From assembly GCF_049275935.1 (NCBI RefSeq), contig NZ_CP184830.1:2232001-2296000 (forward strand): DNA of 64,000 nt, read 5' to 3'. The notes under the pieces were generated by a model that saw only the letters and a list, made by a program, of their open reading frames with translations, made no database searches and was not told the DNA's origin. The stretch comes from Endozoicomonas_A sp049275935. Lineage in GTDB: Bacteria > Pseudomonadota > Gammaproteobacteria > Pseudomonadales > Endozoicomonadaceae. Positions 42,315-50,789 of the stretch are shown here, one piece after another. Position 1 is the stretch's first letter; the number at the start of each line of letters is the position of its first letter. A program made the position numbers and the translations under genes.

Positions 42315-42551
42315 TTAAACTTTTTGACCGTTAGCACGCATTTCGGACAGAACGGTGTCGATACCTTTCTTGTCGATGATGCGCATGCCTTTAGCAGATA
42401 TACGCAGGCGAACGAAACGCTTCTCGCTCTCTACCCAGAAACGCTTGTGGTGCAGGTTTGGCACGAAACGACGCTTGGTCTTGTTGTGCGCATGGGAAAC
42501 GTTGTTTCCGGTAACCGGGCGCTTGCCGGTAACCTGACAAACTTTGGACAT
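42315..42551 (-). CDS. rpmB: 50S ribosomal protein L28
   Basis: 78 residues, exact family size, starting SKVCQVTGKRPVTGNNVSHA and containing KTKRRFVPNLHHKRFW. First gene of the rpmB-rpmG operon. Only one Cys of the zinc ligands is present, so it is the non-zinc form. radC lies upstream on the same strand. Confidence 0.97.
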   Translation of the reverse strand: MSKVCQVTGKRPVTGNNVSHAHNKTKRRFVPNLHHKRFWVESEKRFVRLRISAKGMRIIDKKGIDTVLSEMRANGQKV

Positions 42552-42955
42552 AGTAGTGGCCTCTCAAACCAAAAAAACCCAGCCATGAGGCCGGAGGATT
42601 CCGTTATTCTTTTTCGGGCAGGTCTGCCCAATGTTAAGAGTCAGAACTCTCAGCAGCTACCCATATACAAAGACCGCGCTTTATACCAAAGTCAAGGCTT
42701 TGGTGCAAGTTGGGCGCTGTAAGCGTTTCCGCCTGTTGGCTCGAAAGCCTTCTCCTTACTGGCTCCTGAAAAACTGAAAGAGTCAGTTCTTCAAGGGTCG
42801 CGGTCTGAATTATCCACGGATTTGAACAGAATCTGTAGTGGTAAAAATCGATATTTGTGGTGTCAGGGTATCTGATTATCACGTATTTGTGTTGCAGGAA
42901 GTCTATTGGATCTCTTCAGCATTATACCCATCGTTATACCCATCGCTTGCCAGAT

Positions 42956-43651
42956 TCACATAAGGCCTTGCTCGGCCAGAGAAGCCGATACGCCTTTGCC
43001 AATAATAATGTGGTCCAGTAGCCTGATATCCACCAGGGCCAGTGCTTTCTTAAGGGCTTCGGTAATTCTTATATCAGCCTGGCTGGGCTGCGGATCACCT
43101 GATGGGTGATTGTGGCTGGCTATAACCGCCGCCGCGTTGAGTTCAAGGGCTCTTTTTACCACCTCTCTGGGGTAGACAGGCGCTGCATCGAGTGTGCCTT
43201 GAAAGAGGGTTTCCAAAGCCAGAACCCGGTGACGGGTGTCCAGAAACAGGCAGGCAAACTCTTCTCTCTGACAGCCCCTGAAATGGAGCTGAAGGTATTG
43301 ACGGGTGGCATCCGGGCAGTTGATCGTGCTCTGCTCAGACATTTTTTCTGAGAGTACTCTCTGGCAGATTTCGAGAATGGCACTGAGTTCAGTCGCCTTC
43401 GCTTTCCCAAGTCCTTTTAAAGCTTGTAATTGCGCAGGTGTTGCACAAAGCAAACCATCTAACGACTGAAAGCGCTGAATCAGCTGGTTAGCAAGAGTCA
43501 GCACATGAGTGCCTTTGTAGCCAGTACGCAGCAGAATGGCCAGTAGCTCGGCATCACTCAATACGGCAGGCCCCCGGGAGATCAACTTTTCCCTGGGGCG
43601 TTCCTCTACCGGAAGTGCTTTAATGGCTGTGTCCTGAGGTTGATGAGTCAT
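42956..43651 (-). CDS. radC: RadC/JAB1-domain protein
   Basis: 231 residues. An N-terminal helix-hairpin-helix region (SDAELLAILLRTGYKGTHV; LKGLGKAKATELSAI) precedes the MPN/JAB metal site HNHPSGDPQPSQADI and the end DHIIIGKG. Biochemical function remains unclear in spite of the old name. The position beside rpmB-rpmG is conserved with E. coli and Pseudomonas. In E. coli it would be adjacent to coaBC; here accessory genes (43.9-46.5 kb) have been inserted between them. Confidence 0.94.
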   Translation of the reverse strand: MTHQPQDTAIKALPVEERPREKLISRGPAVLSDAELLAILLRTGYKGTHVLTLANQLIQRFQSLDGLLCATPAQLQALKGLGKAKATELSAILEICQRVLSEKMSEQSTINCPDATRQYLQLHFRGCQREEFACLFLDTRHRVLALETLFQGTLDAAPVYPREVVKRALELNAAAVIASHNHPSGDPQPSQADIRITEALKKALALVDIRLLDHIIIGKGVSASLAEQGLM

Positions 43652-43726
43652 AAGGTCTGAAGTATCGACTGTTAAGTTGGTGTTATTTCAGACACAAGAA
43701 AACCCGAAAAATTCCCTGATTTATCT

Positions 43727-43773
43727 CGTTCCCACACTTGGACCCACAGGGCCTAAAAGTATGGGAACGAGCC
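43727..43773. repeat. inverted repeat downstream of the C25-like gene
   Basis: CTCGTTCCCACACTT and AAGTATGGGAACGAG form a 15-bp near-perfect inverted repeat around a GC-rich loop. Similar CGTTCCCA words occur in the element at 20712-20886. It may be a small palindromic repeat; no U-tract follows. Confidence 0.5.
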
Positions 43774-43903
43774 ATTTCCGTTACCGTATCTCTGAAACCA
43801 GAGGGCTTTGTGGTCATTGGCTCACTCGCCCGCAAGATCCCACTTGACGGGGACAGCCGCTGCCGGTCAGTTCTGCGGTTATGCATTCAGCGCCATAAAA
43901 TAA

Positions 43904-44908
43904 TTATTTTTTCAACTTTAAAGTTCCGTCACCTAATAAAATTCTACCGTTGTAGTACGGAAGAGCATGGTTTGCCCAAGAATAATTTTTTATGAAACTT
44001 TCACCTATGACCACATTCATTGAGTTCACATAATGTGCATGTACTTGGCTATTTATGCTTGCAAGATCAGATCTTGCTGAAACAGCTAACACTCTACTAA
44101 ATGGGGAAAAAAGGAATGCAGAGGCAATATTGTTCTTATCTGGAAATCCGCCGTAACAAGAATAAAGATCAATAAATCTGCTTTTAGAATGGGAGTTGTA
44201 AAGGATTTCTTCAGCTTTAATAATCTGATTATTTACAGAAATTAAATCCCTATTACCATGAACGTTAATTTCAGTTATGGTTGCGTTAGATTCATTCACA
44301 GCTTTCCAAAAATCATCCGTACTATAAACAACATTGGGTAAATAACTTCCCAAAGAATATAAAGCATGTATATAGTAATTAATTGTATCATGGTAAGACT
44401 CAATTGATGATATTGCATTGATATGGTTATTCCAATAATAGTTGCTTTTTCGATATTCATGGTTCCGCTTAAAGTAATTCTTAAGCAGCGCTACGTTATC
44501 TAGATTTGTTACCAGGCTAGGATCGATACGGCTCACCCAAAAATCTGGTTTTATCGAGAAAAAAAATGAATTAGCAAAAGTGCACTCACTACAACTAATT
44601 AAATGATCATCTTCATATGGGAAATTGCCAATTAAGACTACACCTTTCATTTTTTGCATTGAATGTTGTAAGACTAATTCTTTATGGAATTCACTATATG
44701 AATAATATTTTTTATCTTTAAAAAGAAAATTAACATTCCAACCTTCTGATTCAAGGTCATTTTTGTAAACCTCTAGTTCTTTTTCAAGTAAAGATGCATA
44801 ACTAGTATCAGAAATAACTAAAACCATATCATTTTGGGCTAATGCAGAGTTTATCGTAATAAAAGTGATGAACAAAAAAAACAAACTTTTCATAATCAAA
44901 CTATCCAT
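43904..44908 (-). CDS. exported C25 (gingipain)-like cysteine peptidase candidate
   Basis: 334 residues from the ATG at 44908, which has GGAAA upstream; 44920 is an alternative. Signal peptide LIMKSLFFLFITF...INSALA. The remainder follows the clan CD peptidase pattern of family C25: VVLIGNFPYEDD, DFWVSRIDPS, His in EINVHGNRD, Cys in FIDLYSCYGGFPD, the following AVSARSD strand, and the terminal ILLGDGTLKL (family: LGDPTLRL). The catalytic pair would be His221 and Cys255 in the longer numbering. It is strikingly AT-rich against its surroundings, suggesting transfer. Substrate unknown. It lacks the large extra domains of gingipains. Confidence 0.6.
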   Translation of the reverse strand: MDSLIMKSLFFLFITFITINSALAQNDMVLVISDTSYASLLEKELEVYKNDLESEGWNVNFLFKDKKYYSYSEFHKELVLQHSMQKMKGVVLIGNFPYEDDHLISCSECTFANSFFFSIKPDFWVSRIDPSLVTNLDNVALLKNYFKRNHEYRKSNYYWNNHINAISSIESYHDTINYYIHALYSLGSYLPNVVYSTDDFWKAVNESNATITEINVHGNRDLISVNNQIIKAEEILYNSHSKSRFIDLYSCYGGFPDKNNIASAFLFSPFSRVLAVSARSDLASINSQVHAHYVNSMNVVIGESFIKNYSWANHALPYYNGRILLGDGTLKLKK

Positions 44909-45331
44909 AGTGATTTCCATATAAATACTTAGAGCTTCTTATGTGGAATAAGTTTCTATGATTTGTTAGTAAAGAAAACAGTATTGAAAGAATGCATAAC
45001 AAAAAATTCCAGCAGATGTCTTCGGTGCCGCTGAATCGAGTCTGGTCAGTCTTCCGTGCAAGTGAGCAGGGTTATTAAATTTCTGTCCCCAAAAAGATCT
45101 GGGCTCATCCTTCATCCAGCCCAATTTCATGTAAAAAAACGGGTTCCCATTTACATGTTTATCTAAGAATTCCAGTAACACTCTGCCAGTGTACGTCTCT
45201 AAGCACATCGCTTTTAACTCAGAGCGAATGCAACATAATAACAGCATTGTCTCGGACTCGCTGACGCTCACCCGACACCACCTTTGGCGGCTCGACTTAA
45301 TCAGGCAGCATACTCTCAATAAAACCAGCTG

Positions 45332-45898
45332 TTATTGTGTTTCCGTCTTTGGCTCAATCTGAGTCTCTGTTGGCTCATTTAGAAAATCCGTGAGCTCTTC
45401 AAGACCTTTTTCAAATTTCGAATGATCGTCTTCGCTTAACTCTGATAAACGCTGAAAAAACAAAGTAGATAATTTTTGGTATAATTCTCTGCTGATATCG
45501 TCTCTTGCTGGGTAATGTTCTTGTGATTTTACGAATGGAGCTGCAAAAACTAAAAATTTCGGACTTGCCGGACCCCTTTGTAGTGCAACAATCATTGATG
45601 CCTGAGACTCTGGTCTGGTAAGTGCCTGTGACAGAGGTTCTTGCTCAATACAAGTTTTATGATCTGCTGAACTTGCACCATGATGTATTCGTGCTCGCCG
45701 CCTACAAACCGGGCATAATAGATCCTGATGAGTTGATCGTAATGTATCTATACAATCCTTATGAAAATCATGTCCGCAGCAAAGGCTGGTACTTTGCTGA
45801 CTACTGTTAATTTCATGCAGACAAATTGGACATACGTCAGCGTATCCTGTACTGATTGTTAAACTTAAGTTGAAAACTAAAAAAATAAACAAGCGCAT
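45332..45898 (-). CDS. exported RING-H2 finger protein, putative E3 ubiquitin ligase
   Basis: 188 residues. An N-terminal signal or anchor (LFIFLVFNLSLTISTGYA) is followed at once by a RING-H2: Cys23, Cys26, Cys41, His43, His46, Cys49, Cys62, Cys65, in CPIC, CCGHDFHKDC and CPVCRRR. Spacing fits C-x2-C-x14-C-x-H-x2-H-x2-C-x12-C-x2-C exactly. The rest is polar, with a helical acidic region (LYQKLSTLFFQRLSELSEDD) and a Thr/Glu-rich tail. In eukaryotes this domain recruits ubiquitin-charged E2. Bacteria lack that system, so a host target is likely. Export by Sec would need a second step to reach a host cell. AT-rich surroundings suggest transfer. Confidence 0.78.
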   Translation of the reverse strand: MRLFIFLVFNLSLTISTGYADVCPICLHEINSSQQSTSLCCGHDFHKDCIDTLRSTHQDLLCPVCRRRARIHHGASSADHKTCIEQEPLSQALTRPESQASMIVALQRGPASPKFLVFAAPFVKSQEHYPARDDISRELYQKLSTLFFQRLSELSEDDHSKFEKGLEELTDFLNEPTETQIEPKTETQ

Positions 45899-46569
45899 AA
45901 ACAGCTACACCATTTTGATTTGAATCAAGAGAACAAGCATTAAAAAATTTCTTAAGGAATGCATCTACTTCACAGTCTCTGAATTTATTATTAAGTGCTA
46001 CTTTCAGATTTGTGCACTACTTATAGTGGCCAGTGTCATGTTCGTCCAGATCAAATTTCATAAATGCAGAATCTTATGCTACTTCGGATAGGGCATACCT
46101 TTAATGTTCTGGAATTGATTCTGTTGTCGCCCAAGGCTTCAGCTCCCAAACGTTTTTTTCCACTGGCAGCAAAGCATAAGCGGGTCATGGTTCTCATGGG
46201 TCCACTTGAGAAACTGACTGGTGCTGTCTACCTGGTCGTCGTTAGGCGACAGAGGGAAGATGGTCAGCTTGATCGCATAGTTCGATAACCAAGGAGTCAC
46301 TTCCGGTAAAAAACATGTCTGCTTCAAACAGGCCTGAAAGTTACCGCTGGCGACTCAGCTTGGCCACAAGAACACAAAAATGATCAATGAAGTTTACGCA
46401 AAATGGATGCCTTCAAAGTCTAAAGATGAGTCCAGAAGAATCTGGCAGACAATGACTGATCAAGGTCATCTATCTAATGCCTGCCTTATAAATTAAAATA
46501 GCCCGAAAATAGACCCAAAGGTTTAAAGGAATTGAGAAATCCCCTTTATTTATCGAACATAGGCCTACT
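45899..46569. other. intergenic region with mobile-element remnant upstream of coaBC
   Basis: No intact gene. Short frames on both strands around 46064-46327 show no family match. The right part carries a fragment of a tyrosine recombinase. The coaBC promoter must lie at the right end. Confidence 0.45.
46347..46496 (+). pseudogene. C-terminal fragment of a tyrosine recombinase (integrase)
   Basis: The frame reads LATQLGHKNTKMINEVYAKW followed by MPSKSKDESRRIW to a TAA. This matches the LGH-x-TxxMI-x-xYxKW region with the catalytic Tyr of phage-type integrases. Just upstream another frame gives LLQTGLKVT, the usual preceding helix, so a frameshift is present. The remaining domain is absent. 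It marks the edge of a decayed mobile element beside the RING and C25-like genes. Confidence 0.55.
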
Positions 46570-47814
46570 ATGCAACGTTTAAGAAATAAACGGATCTTGC
46601 TCGGTGTAACAGGTGGCATTGCTGCCTATAAGAGTGCTGAGCTGATTCGCATGCTTCGCAAATGGGATGCGGATGTCCGGGTGGTCATGACCAAAGCTGC
46701 CTGTGAATTCATCACGCCTCTGACGCTTCAGGCCCTTTCCCTCAATCCGGTCCACCTGGATCTGCTGGATGCCAGGGCTGAAGCCGGAATGGGTCATATT
46801 GAACTGGCCCGCTGGGCTGACGTAGTGCTGGTGGCTCCGGCCACAGCCGACTTCATTGCCCGACTCACAAGCGGTCAGGCCGATGACCTGCTGACTACAC
46901 TGTGTCTGGCAACCAGTGCGCCTATCTGTCTGGCACCTGCCATGAATCAGGGCATGTGGCGTGACCAGAGCACACAGCAGAATATAGAACTGTTAAAAGA
47001 GCGCAGCGTTAGCATCTTCGGGCCTGACGATGGCAGTCAGGCCTGTGGTGATATTGGTCCGGGCCGAATGCTGGACCCCGAACTGATTGCCCGGCATACC
47101 GCTGAAATGTTTGAACATGATGTATTGAGTGGCCTGAATGTTCTGATTACCGCCGGACCTACCCGGGAAGCTCTGGACCCTGTGCGGTTTATTTCCAACT
47201 ACAGCTCTGGAAAAATGGCATACTCTCTGGCGGCCGCAGCCGTGGAAGCCGGTGCATCGGTCAAACTGGTCAGTGGCCCGGTTGCCCTGGAAACACCCGA
47301 CCGGGTTGAGCGCATTGATGTCATCAGTGCCAGAGATATGCAACAGGTTGTTCTGGATAACATCGAAGGGGTTGATATCTTTATTGGCTGTGCAGCGGTC
47401 TGTGATTATCGTCCTGTTGAAATCGAGAAAGACAAGATCAAGAAGAACCCTGACGATCCTTCTGAAACGCTGGAGATCAGGTTGGTCAAGAATCCGGATA
47501 TCGTTGCATCGGTGGCCGATCTGGAAGAACCTCCTTTTGTTATCGGGTTTGCGGCAGAAACCCGAAATGTTCTGGGTTATGCAATAGATAAACTGCGTCG
47601 CAAGAAACTGAACCTGATTGTTGCCAACGACGTGTCAGATGATGAAATAGGTTTCAGTAGTGACAATAATGAAGTGACCATTCTGGGTGAAGATTTTGAA
47701 GAGCCCATACCAAGAGCTTCCAAGACCGTTCTGTCCAGAAAGATTCTGAAAATTGTCGCGCGTCGTTTTGGTAAATGGAAAAGCGAACACGAAAACACGT
47801 CAGGTGACCAATGA
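46570..47814 (+). CDS. coaBC: bifunctional phosphopantothenoylcysteine decarboxylase/synthase
   Basis: Two steps of coenzyme A synthesis: joining cysteine to 4'-phosphopantothenate with CTP (CoaB) and decarboxylation with FMN (CoaC). 414 residues. CoaC half: ILLGVTGGIAAYKSAEL, active His in GMGHIELARWAD, PAMNQGMW, and Cys in QACGDIGPGRM. CoaB half: VLITAGPTREALDPVRF, ISNYSSGKMAYSLA and the KKLNLIVANDV motif. It overlaps dut by 4 bp (ATGA), giving the conserved coaBC-dut operon. Confidence 0.97.
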   Translation: MQRLRNKRILLGVTGGIAAYKSAELIRMLRKWDADVRVVMTKAACEFITPLTLQALSLNPVHLDLLDARAEAGMGHIELARWADVVLVAPATADFIARLTSGQADDLLTTLCLATSAPICLAPAMNQGMWRDQSTQQNIELLKERSVSIFGPDDGSQACGDIGPGRMLDPELIARHTAEMFEHDVLSGLNVLITAGPTREALDPVRFISNYSSGKMAYSLAAAAVEAGASVKLVSGPVALETPDRVERIDVISARDMQQVVLDNIEGVDIFIGCAAVCDYRPVEIEKDKIKKNPDDPSETLEIRLVKNPDIVASVADLEEPPFVIGFAAETRNVLGYAIDKLRRKKLNLIVANDVSDDEIGFSSDNNEVTILGEDFEEPIPRASKTVLSRKILKIVARRFGKWKSEHENTSGDQ

Positions 47815-48266
47815 AAGCACTGAAAACCCGAATTCTTGATACACGACTGGGCTCTGAATTCCCTTTGCCAGCCTACGCGACGGACGGCTCTGCAGGGATT
47901 GATCTCAGAGCTATGCTGGAAAAGCCATTAACACTGGAGCCGGGTGAGACCGAGCTGCTGCCTACCGGTATGGCCATTCATATTGAAGACGCTACTCTGG
48001 CTGCCATGATCCTGCCTCGTTCCGGGCTGGGACATAAGCACGGTATTGTCCTGGGTAATCTGGTGGGCTTGATTGACTCTGATTATCAGGGGCAGCTGAT
48101 GGTTTCCTGTTGGAACCGGAGTCGTTCGACTTTCACCATCGAGCCCGGTGAGCGCATTGCTCAGCTGGTGCTAGTGCCGGTGGTTCAGGCCAAACTGGAT
48201 ATTGTTAACAGCTTTGATGAAACTGATCGCGGTGTCGGTGGCTTTGGTCATTCTGGAACTCGATAA
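47811..48266 (+). CDS. dut: deoxyuridine 5'-triphosphate nucleotidohydrolase
   Basis: Hydrolyses dUTP to dUMP, keeping uracil out of DNA and feeding dTMP synthesis. 151 residues, as in E. coli. All five trimeric dUTPase motifs are present: DGSAGIDLRA, PRSGLGHKHG, GLIDSDYQG, GERIAQLV, and RGVGGFGHSGT at the C-terminus. Start overlaps the end of coaBC (ATGA), so it is translationally coupled. Confidence 0.97.
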   Translation: MKALKTRILDTRLGSEFPLPAYATDGSAGIDLRAMLEKPLTLEPGETELLPTGMAIHIEDATLAAMILPRSGLGHKHGIVLGNLVGLIDSDYQGQLMVSCWNRSRSTFTIEPGERIAQLVLVPVVQAKLDIVNSFDETDRGVGGFGHSGTR

Positions 48267-48371
48267 ATCAGTGTCGGCAATGCGAGCCAGTGCCTGAGCC
48301 GGAAGTGTCATAAAGAGTCGAACTTTTGCTCTGGTATTTTTTCGGCTGATTGTGTTTTGTGAGGAGTATTG

Positions 48372-49277
48372 ATGGATAAAGCAACCCAACTGCCATTGCA
48401 TGATCGGGCCCGGGTGCTCACAGAGGCTCTGCCTTATTTACAGCGTTTTGCAGGTAAAACCATAGTCATCAAGTACGGTGGCAACGCTATGGAGAGTGAA
48501 GAGCTTAAAAATGCCTTCGCCCAGGGTGTCGTCATGCTGAAAGCTGTGGGCATCAATCCTGTTGTTGTTCATGGGGGCGGCCCTCAAATTGGGTCCATGC
48601 TGAAACGCCTGAATCTGGAAACCCGCTTCGTGCAGGGAATGAGAGTGACAGACTCCAGTACCATGGATGTTGTCCAGATGGTGCTCGGTGGTTTGGTCAA
48701 CAAGGAAATAGTCACGCTGATAAATAACAACGGTGGTCGTGCAGTGGGTGTCACAGGTAAGGATGGTCGCTTCATCCGGGCACGTCGTCTGCAAGTGACT
48801 CATAAGACACCGGAAATGTCTGCACCGGAAATCATAGATATTGGCCATGTGGGTGAAGTGGAGTCCATCGATACCGGTATTGTTGAGATGCTACAGAACT
48901 CGGACTTCATTCCTGTAGTTGCACCTATCGGTGGTGATGATTCGGGTCTGTCTTATAATATCAATGCCGATCTGGTAGCGGGTCGTCTTGCAGAAGCTCT
49001 GAATGCGGAAAAGTTGTTATTGCTGACCAATACTCCGGGGCTACTCAGTAAAGAAGGTGAATTGTTGACCGGACTGGATTCCGTGCAAGTTGAGAAGCTG
49101 ATTGCTGATGGCACGATTTATGGCGGTATGCTGCCAAAAATCCAGTGTGCCCTGAGTGCAGTCAGTAATGGGGTAAACCGGGCTCATATCATTGATGGAA
49201 GAGTTCCCCATGCCCTGCTACTGGAACTTCTGACCGATCAGGGTGTGGGTACCCTGATTACTGGCGGTCATGCGTGA
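48372..49277 (+). CDS. argB: acetylglutamate kinase
   Basis: Second step of arginine synthesis, phosphorylating N-acetylglutamate. 301 residues from the ATG at 48372, with GAGGAG 5 nt upstream; an in-frame TTG directly before it is less likely. Motifs: IVIKYGGNAMESEELK (Lys for phosphate), VVHGGGPQIGSML, and NINADLVAGRLAEAL; the C-terminal TLITGG loop is typical. The length and N-terminal helix (RARVLTEALPYLQRF) are of the arginine-sensitive hexameric type, as in Pseudomonas. Follows dut as in Pseudomonas, but algC is absent. Confidence 0.96.
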   Translation: MDKATQLPLHDRARVLTEALPYLQRFAGKTIVIKYGGNAMESEELKNAFAQGVVMLKAVGINPVVVHGGGPQIGSMLKRLNLETRFVQGMRVTDSSTMDVVQMVLGGLVNKEIVTLINNNGGRAVGVTGKDGRFIRARRLQVTHKTPEMSAPEIIDIGHVGEVESIDTGIVEMLQNSDFIPVVAPIGGDDSGLSYNINADLVAGRLAEALNAEKLLLLTNTPGLLSKEGELLTGLDSVQVEKLIADGTIYGGMLPKIQCALSAVSNGVNRAHIIDGRVPHALLLELLTDQGVGTLITGGHA

Positions 49278-49409
49278 ACAGCCTCTGAGAAAAGAGACAG
49301 TGATCTTTACAGTCAGAGGTCAGCGGCATTTTCGGCTCAAGGCTGTTTGGAGGCTGAAAATTTTTCACGGACATTTTTCACGGACATAGTAAGAGTGTGT
49401 CGAGAAGTA

Positions 49410-50000
49410 ATGGATAAAACCAGAAAGTTTTCCCGAAAGGATCAAATTCTGCAGGCACTGGCTCATATGCTGGAAAATGCCCCCGGGGAGAGGATTACTA
49501 CCTCGTCTCTGGCCAGAGAAGTGGGGGTGTCTGAAGCAGCGCTTTACCGCCACTTTCCCAGCAAGGCCAAGATGTTTGAAGGACTGATAGAGTTCATAGA
49601 AGATACTCTGTTCTCAAGGGTTAATTTGATAATGGAAGAAGAGCAGCAGGCTTTGCGGCGCTGCGGCATGATGCTGCAACTTCTGCTGGGTTTCTGTGAG
49701 AAAAACCCTGGTTTGACTCGTATTCTCACAGGCGATGCTCTGGCTGGAGAGCCTGATCGCCTTAGACAGAGAGTCTTCAAACTGTTTGACCGGTTGGAAA
49801 CCCAGATCAAGCAGGTCCTGAGAGGTGCTGAATTAAGTGAGGGGCTGAGACCTCAAGCTACTCCGGGTGCTATGGCTAATATGTTGCTCTCCATTGCTGA
49901 AGGACGTATTTGTCAGTACGTGCGCAGTGAGTTCAAACGGAAGCCAACTGAGCAGTGGCTCGCACAATGGGAAGTGCTTGCAACCGTCGTCTTCAGATAA
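49410..50000 (+). CDS. slmA: nucleoid occlusion factor SlmA
   Basis: TetR-fold DNA-binding protein that blocks FtsZ assembly over the nucleoid. 196 residues from the ATG at 49410; an upstream frame to 49347 is unsupported. The HTH is TTSSLAREVGVSEAALYRHF, followed by PSKAKMFEGLIEFIEDTLFS. The middle GFCEKNPGLTRILTGDAL and the end YVRSEFKRKPTEQW match E. coli SlmA (198 residues). Just before the start, TTTTTCACGGACAT is present twice in tandem (about 49361-49386). It lies between argB and pyrE as in relatives. Confidence 0.94.
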   Translation: MDKTRKFSRKDQILQALAHMLENAPGERITTSSLAREVGVSEAALYRHFPSKAKMFEGLIEFIEDTLFSRVNLIMEEEQQALRRCGMMLQLLLGFCEKNPGLTRILTGDALAGEPDRLRQRVFKLFDRLETQIKQVLRGAELSEGLRPQATPGAMANMLLSIAEGRICQYVRSEFKRKPTEQWLAQWEVLATVVFR

Positions 50001-50144
50001 GCACGATGTGTCAGTGGGCGACTCAGTGATCGCCCTTGCTGCTTTGACAGCCGTCTGCGTTTAGACTGGCGCAAGAGACTGTCAGAGCAGCGAAACAGGC
50101 CGACATGATCGAAGAGAGCCGCTTATTACTGATGCCAGAGATTG

Positions 50145-50789
50145 TTATGAGACTCCGTAACGTTCCCTGTATTCCCTGATGGCAGGGGCATACATCTTTA
50201 TATCTTTATTCTCTTCGGCATACGACAAAAGGTCATTCAGTGTGACAATGCTGACCACAGGGATGGAAAAATCTCTCTCAACTTCCTGGATGGCTGACAG
50301 TTCGCCCTTGCCTTTTTCCTGACGGTCCAGAGCAACCATGACTCCCGCCGGACTGGCAGGGCTCTGATCAATAATTTCCATAACTTCACGAACAGCAGTA
50401 CCTGCTGTGATCACGTCATCCACAATAATGACACGACCTTCAAGGGGGGCTCCGACGATATTGCCTCCCTCGCCGTGTTCTTTAACTTCCTTGCGGTTGA
50501 AACACAGGGGCGTATTGAGGTCGTGATGCTCAGATAATGCAACTGCAGTGGTAGTGGCCAGAGGGATGCCCTTGTAGGCCGGACCAAAAAGAATATCGTA
50601 CTCAATACCAGAATTGACCAGGGCGTGAGCATAGAACTGCCCCATTTTGCTGATGGCTTCGCCAGTGTTGAAAAGGCCGGCATTAAAGAAGTAGGGCGAT
50701 TTTCTGCCAGATTTGAGGGTAAACTCACCGAAGCGAATCACCTGTTCTTGCAGGGCGAAGTCTAGAAATTCTCTCTGATAATCGAGCAT
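50145..50789 (-). CDS. pyrE: orotate phosphoribosyltransferase
   Basis: Fifth step of pyrimidine synthesis, adding ribose-5-phosphate from PRPP to orotate. 214 residues (E. coli 213). The PRPP motif is VIIVDDVITAGTAVRE; FGEFTLKSGRKSPYFFNAGL at the start and FGPAYKGIPLATTTAVAL for orotate are typical. Opposite strand to slmA and crc, as in Pseudomonas, and followed by a long spacer. Confidence 0.97.
   Translation of the reverse strand: MLDYQREFLDFALQEQVIRFGEFTLKSGRKSPYFFNAGLFNTGEAISKMGQFYAHALVNSGIEYDILFGPAYKGIPLATTTAVALSEHHDLNTPLCFNRKEVKEHGEGGNIVGAPLEGRVIIVDDVITAGTAVREVMEIIDQSPASPAGVMVALDRQEKGKGELSAIQEVERDFSIPVVSIVTLNDLLSYAEENKDIKMYAPAIREYRERYGVS

Noticed and set aside
44966..45319. 117-residue minus-strand frame between the RING and C25-like genes
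   Set aside because: Cys-rich but without a domain I can identify. It lacks a good ribosome site, and part of it may be an eroded gene; evidence is too weak to annotate.
46064..46288. Short frames on both strands upstream of the integrase remnant
   Set aside because: No family match, no ribosome site, and the two strands compete.
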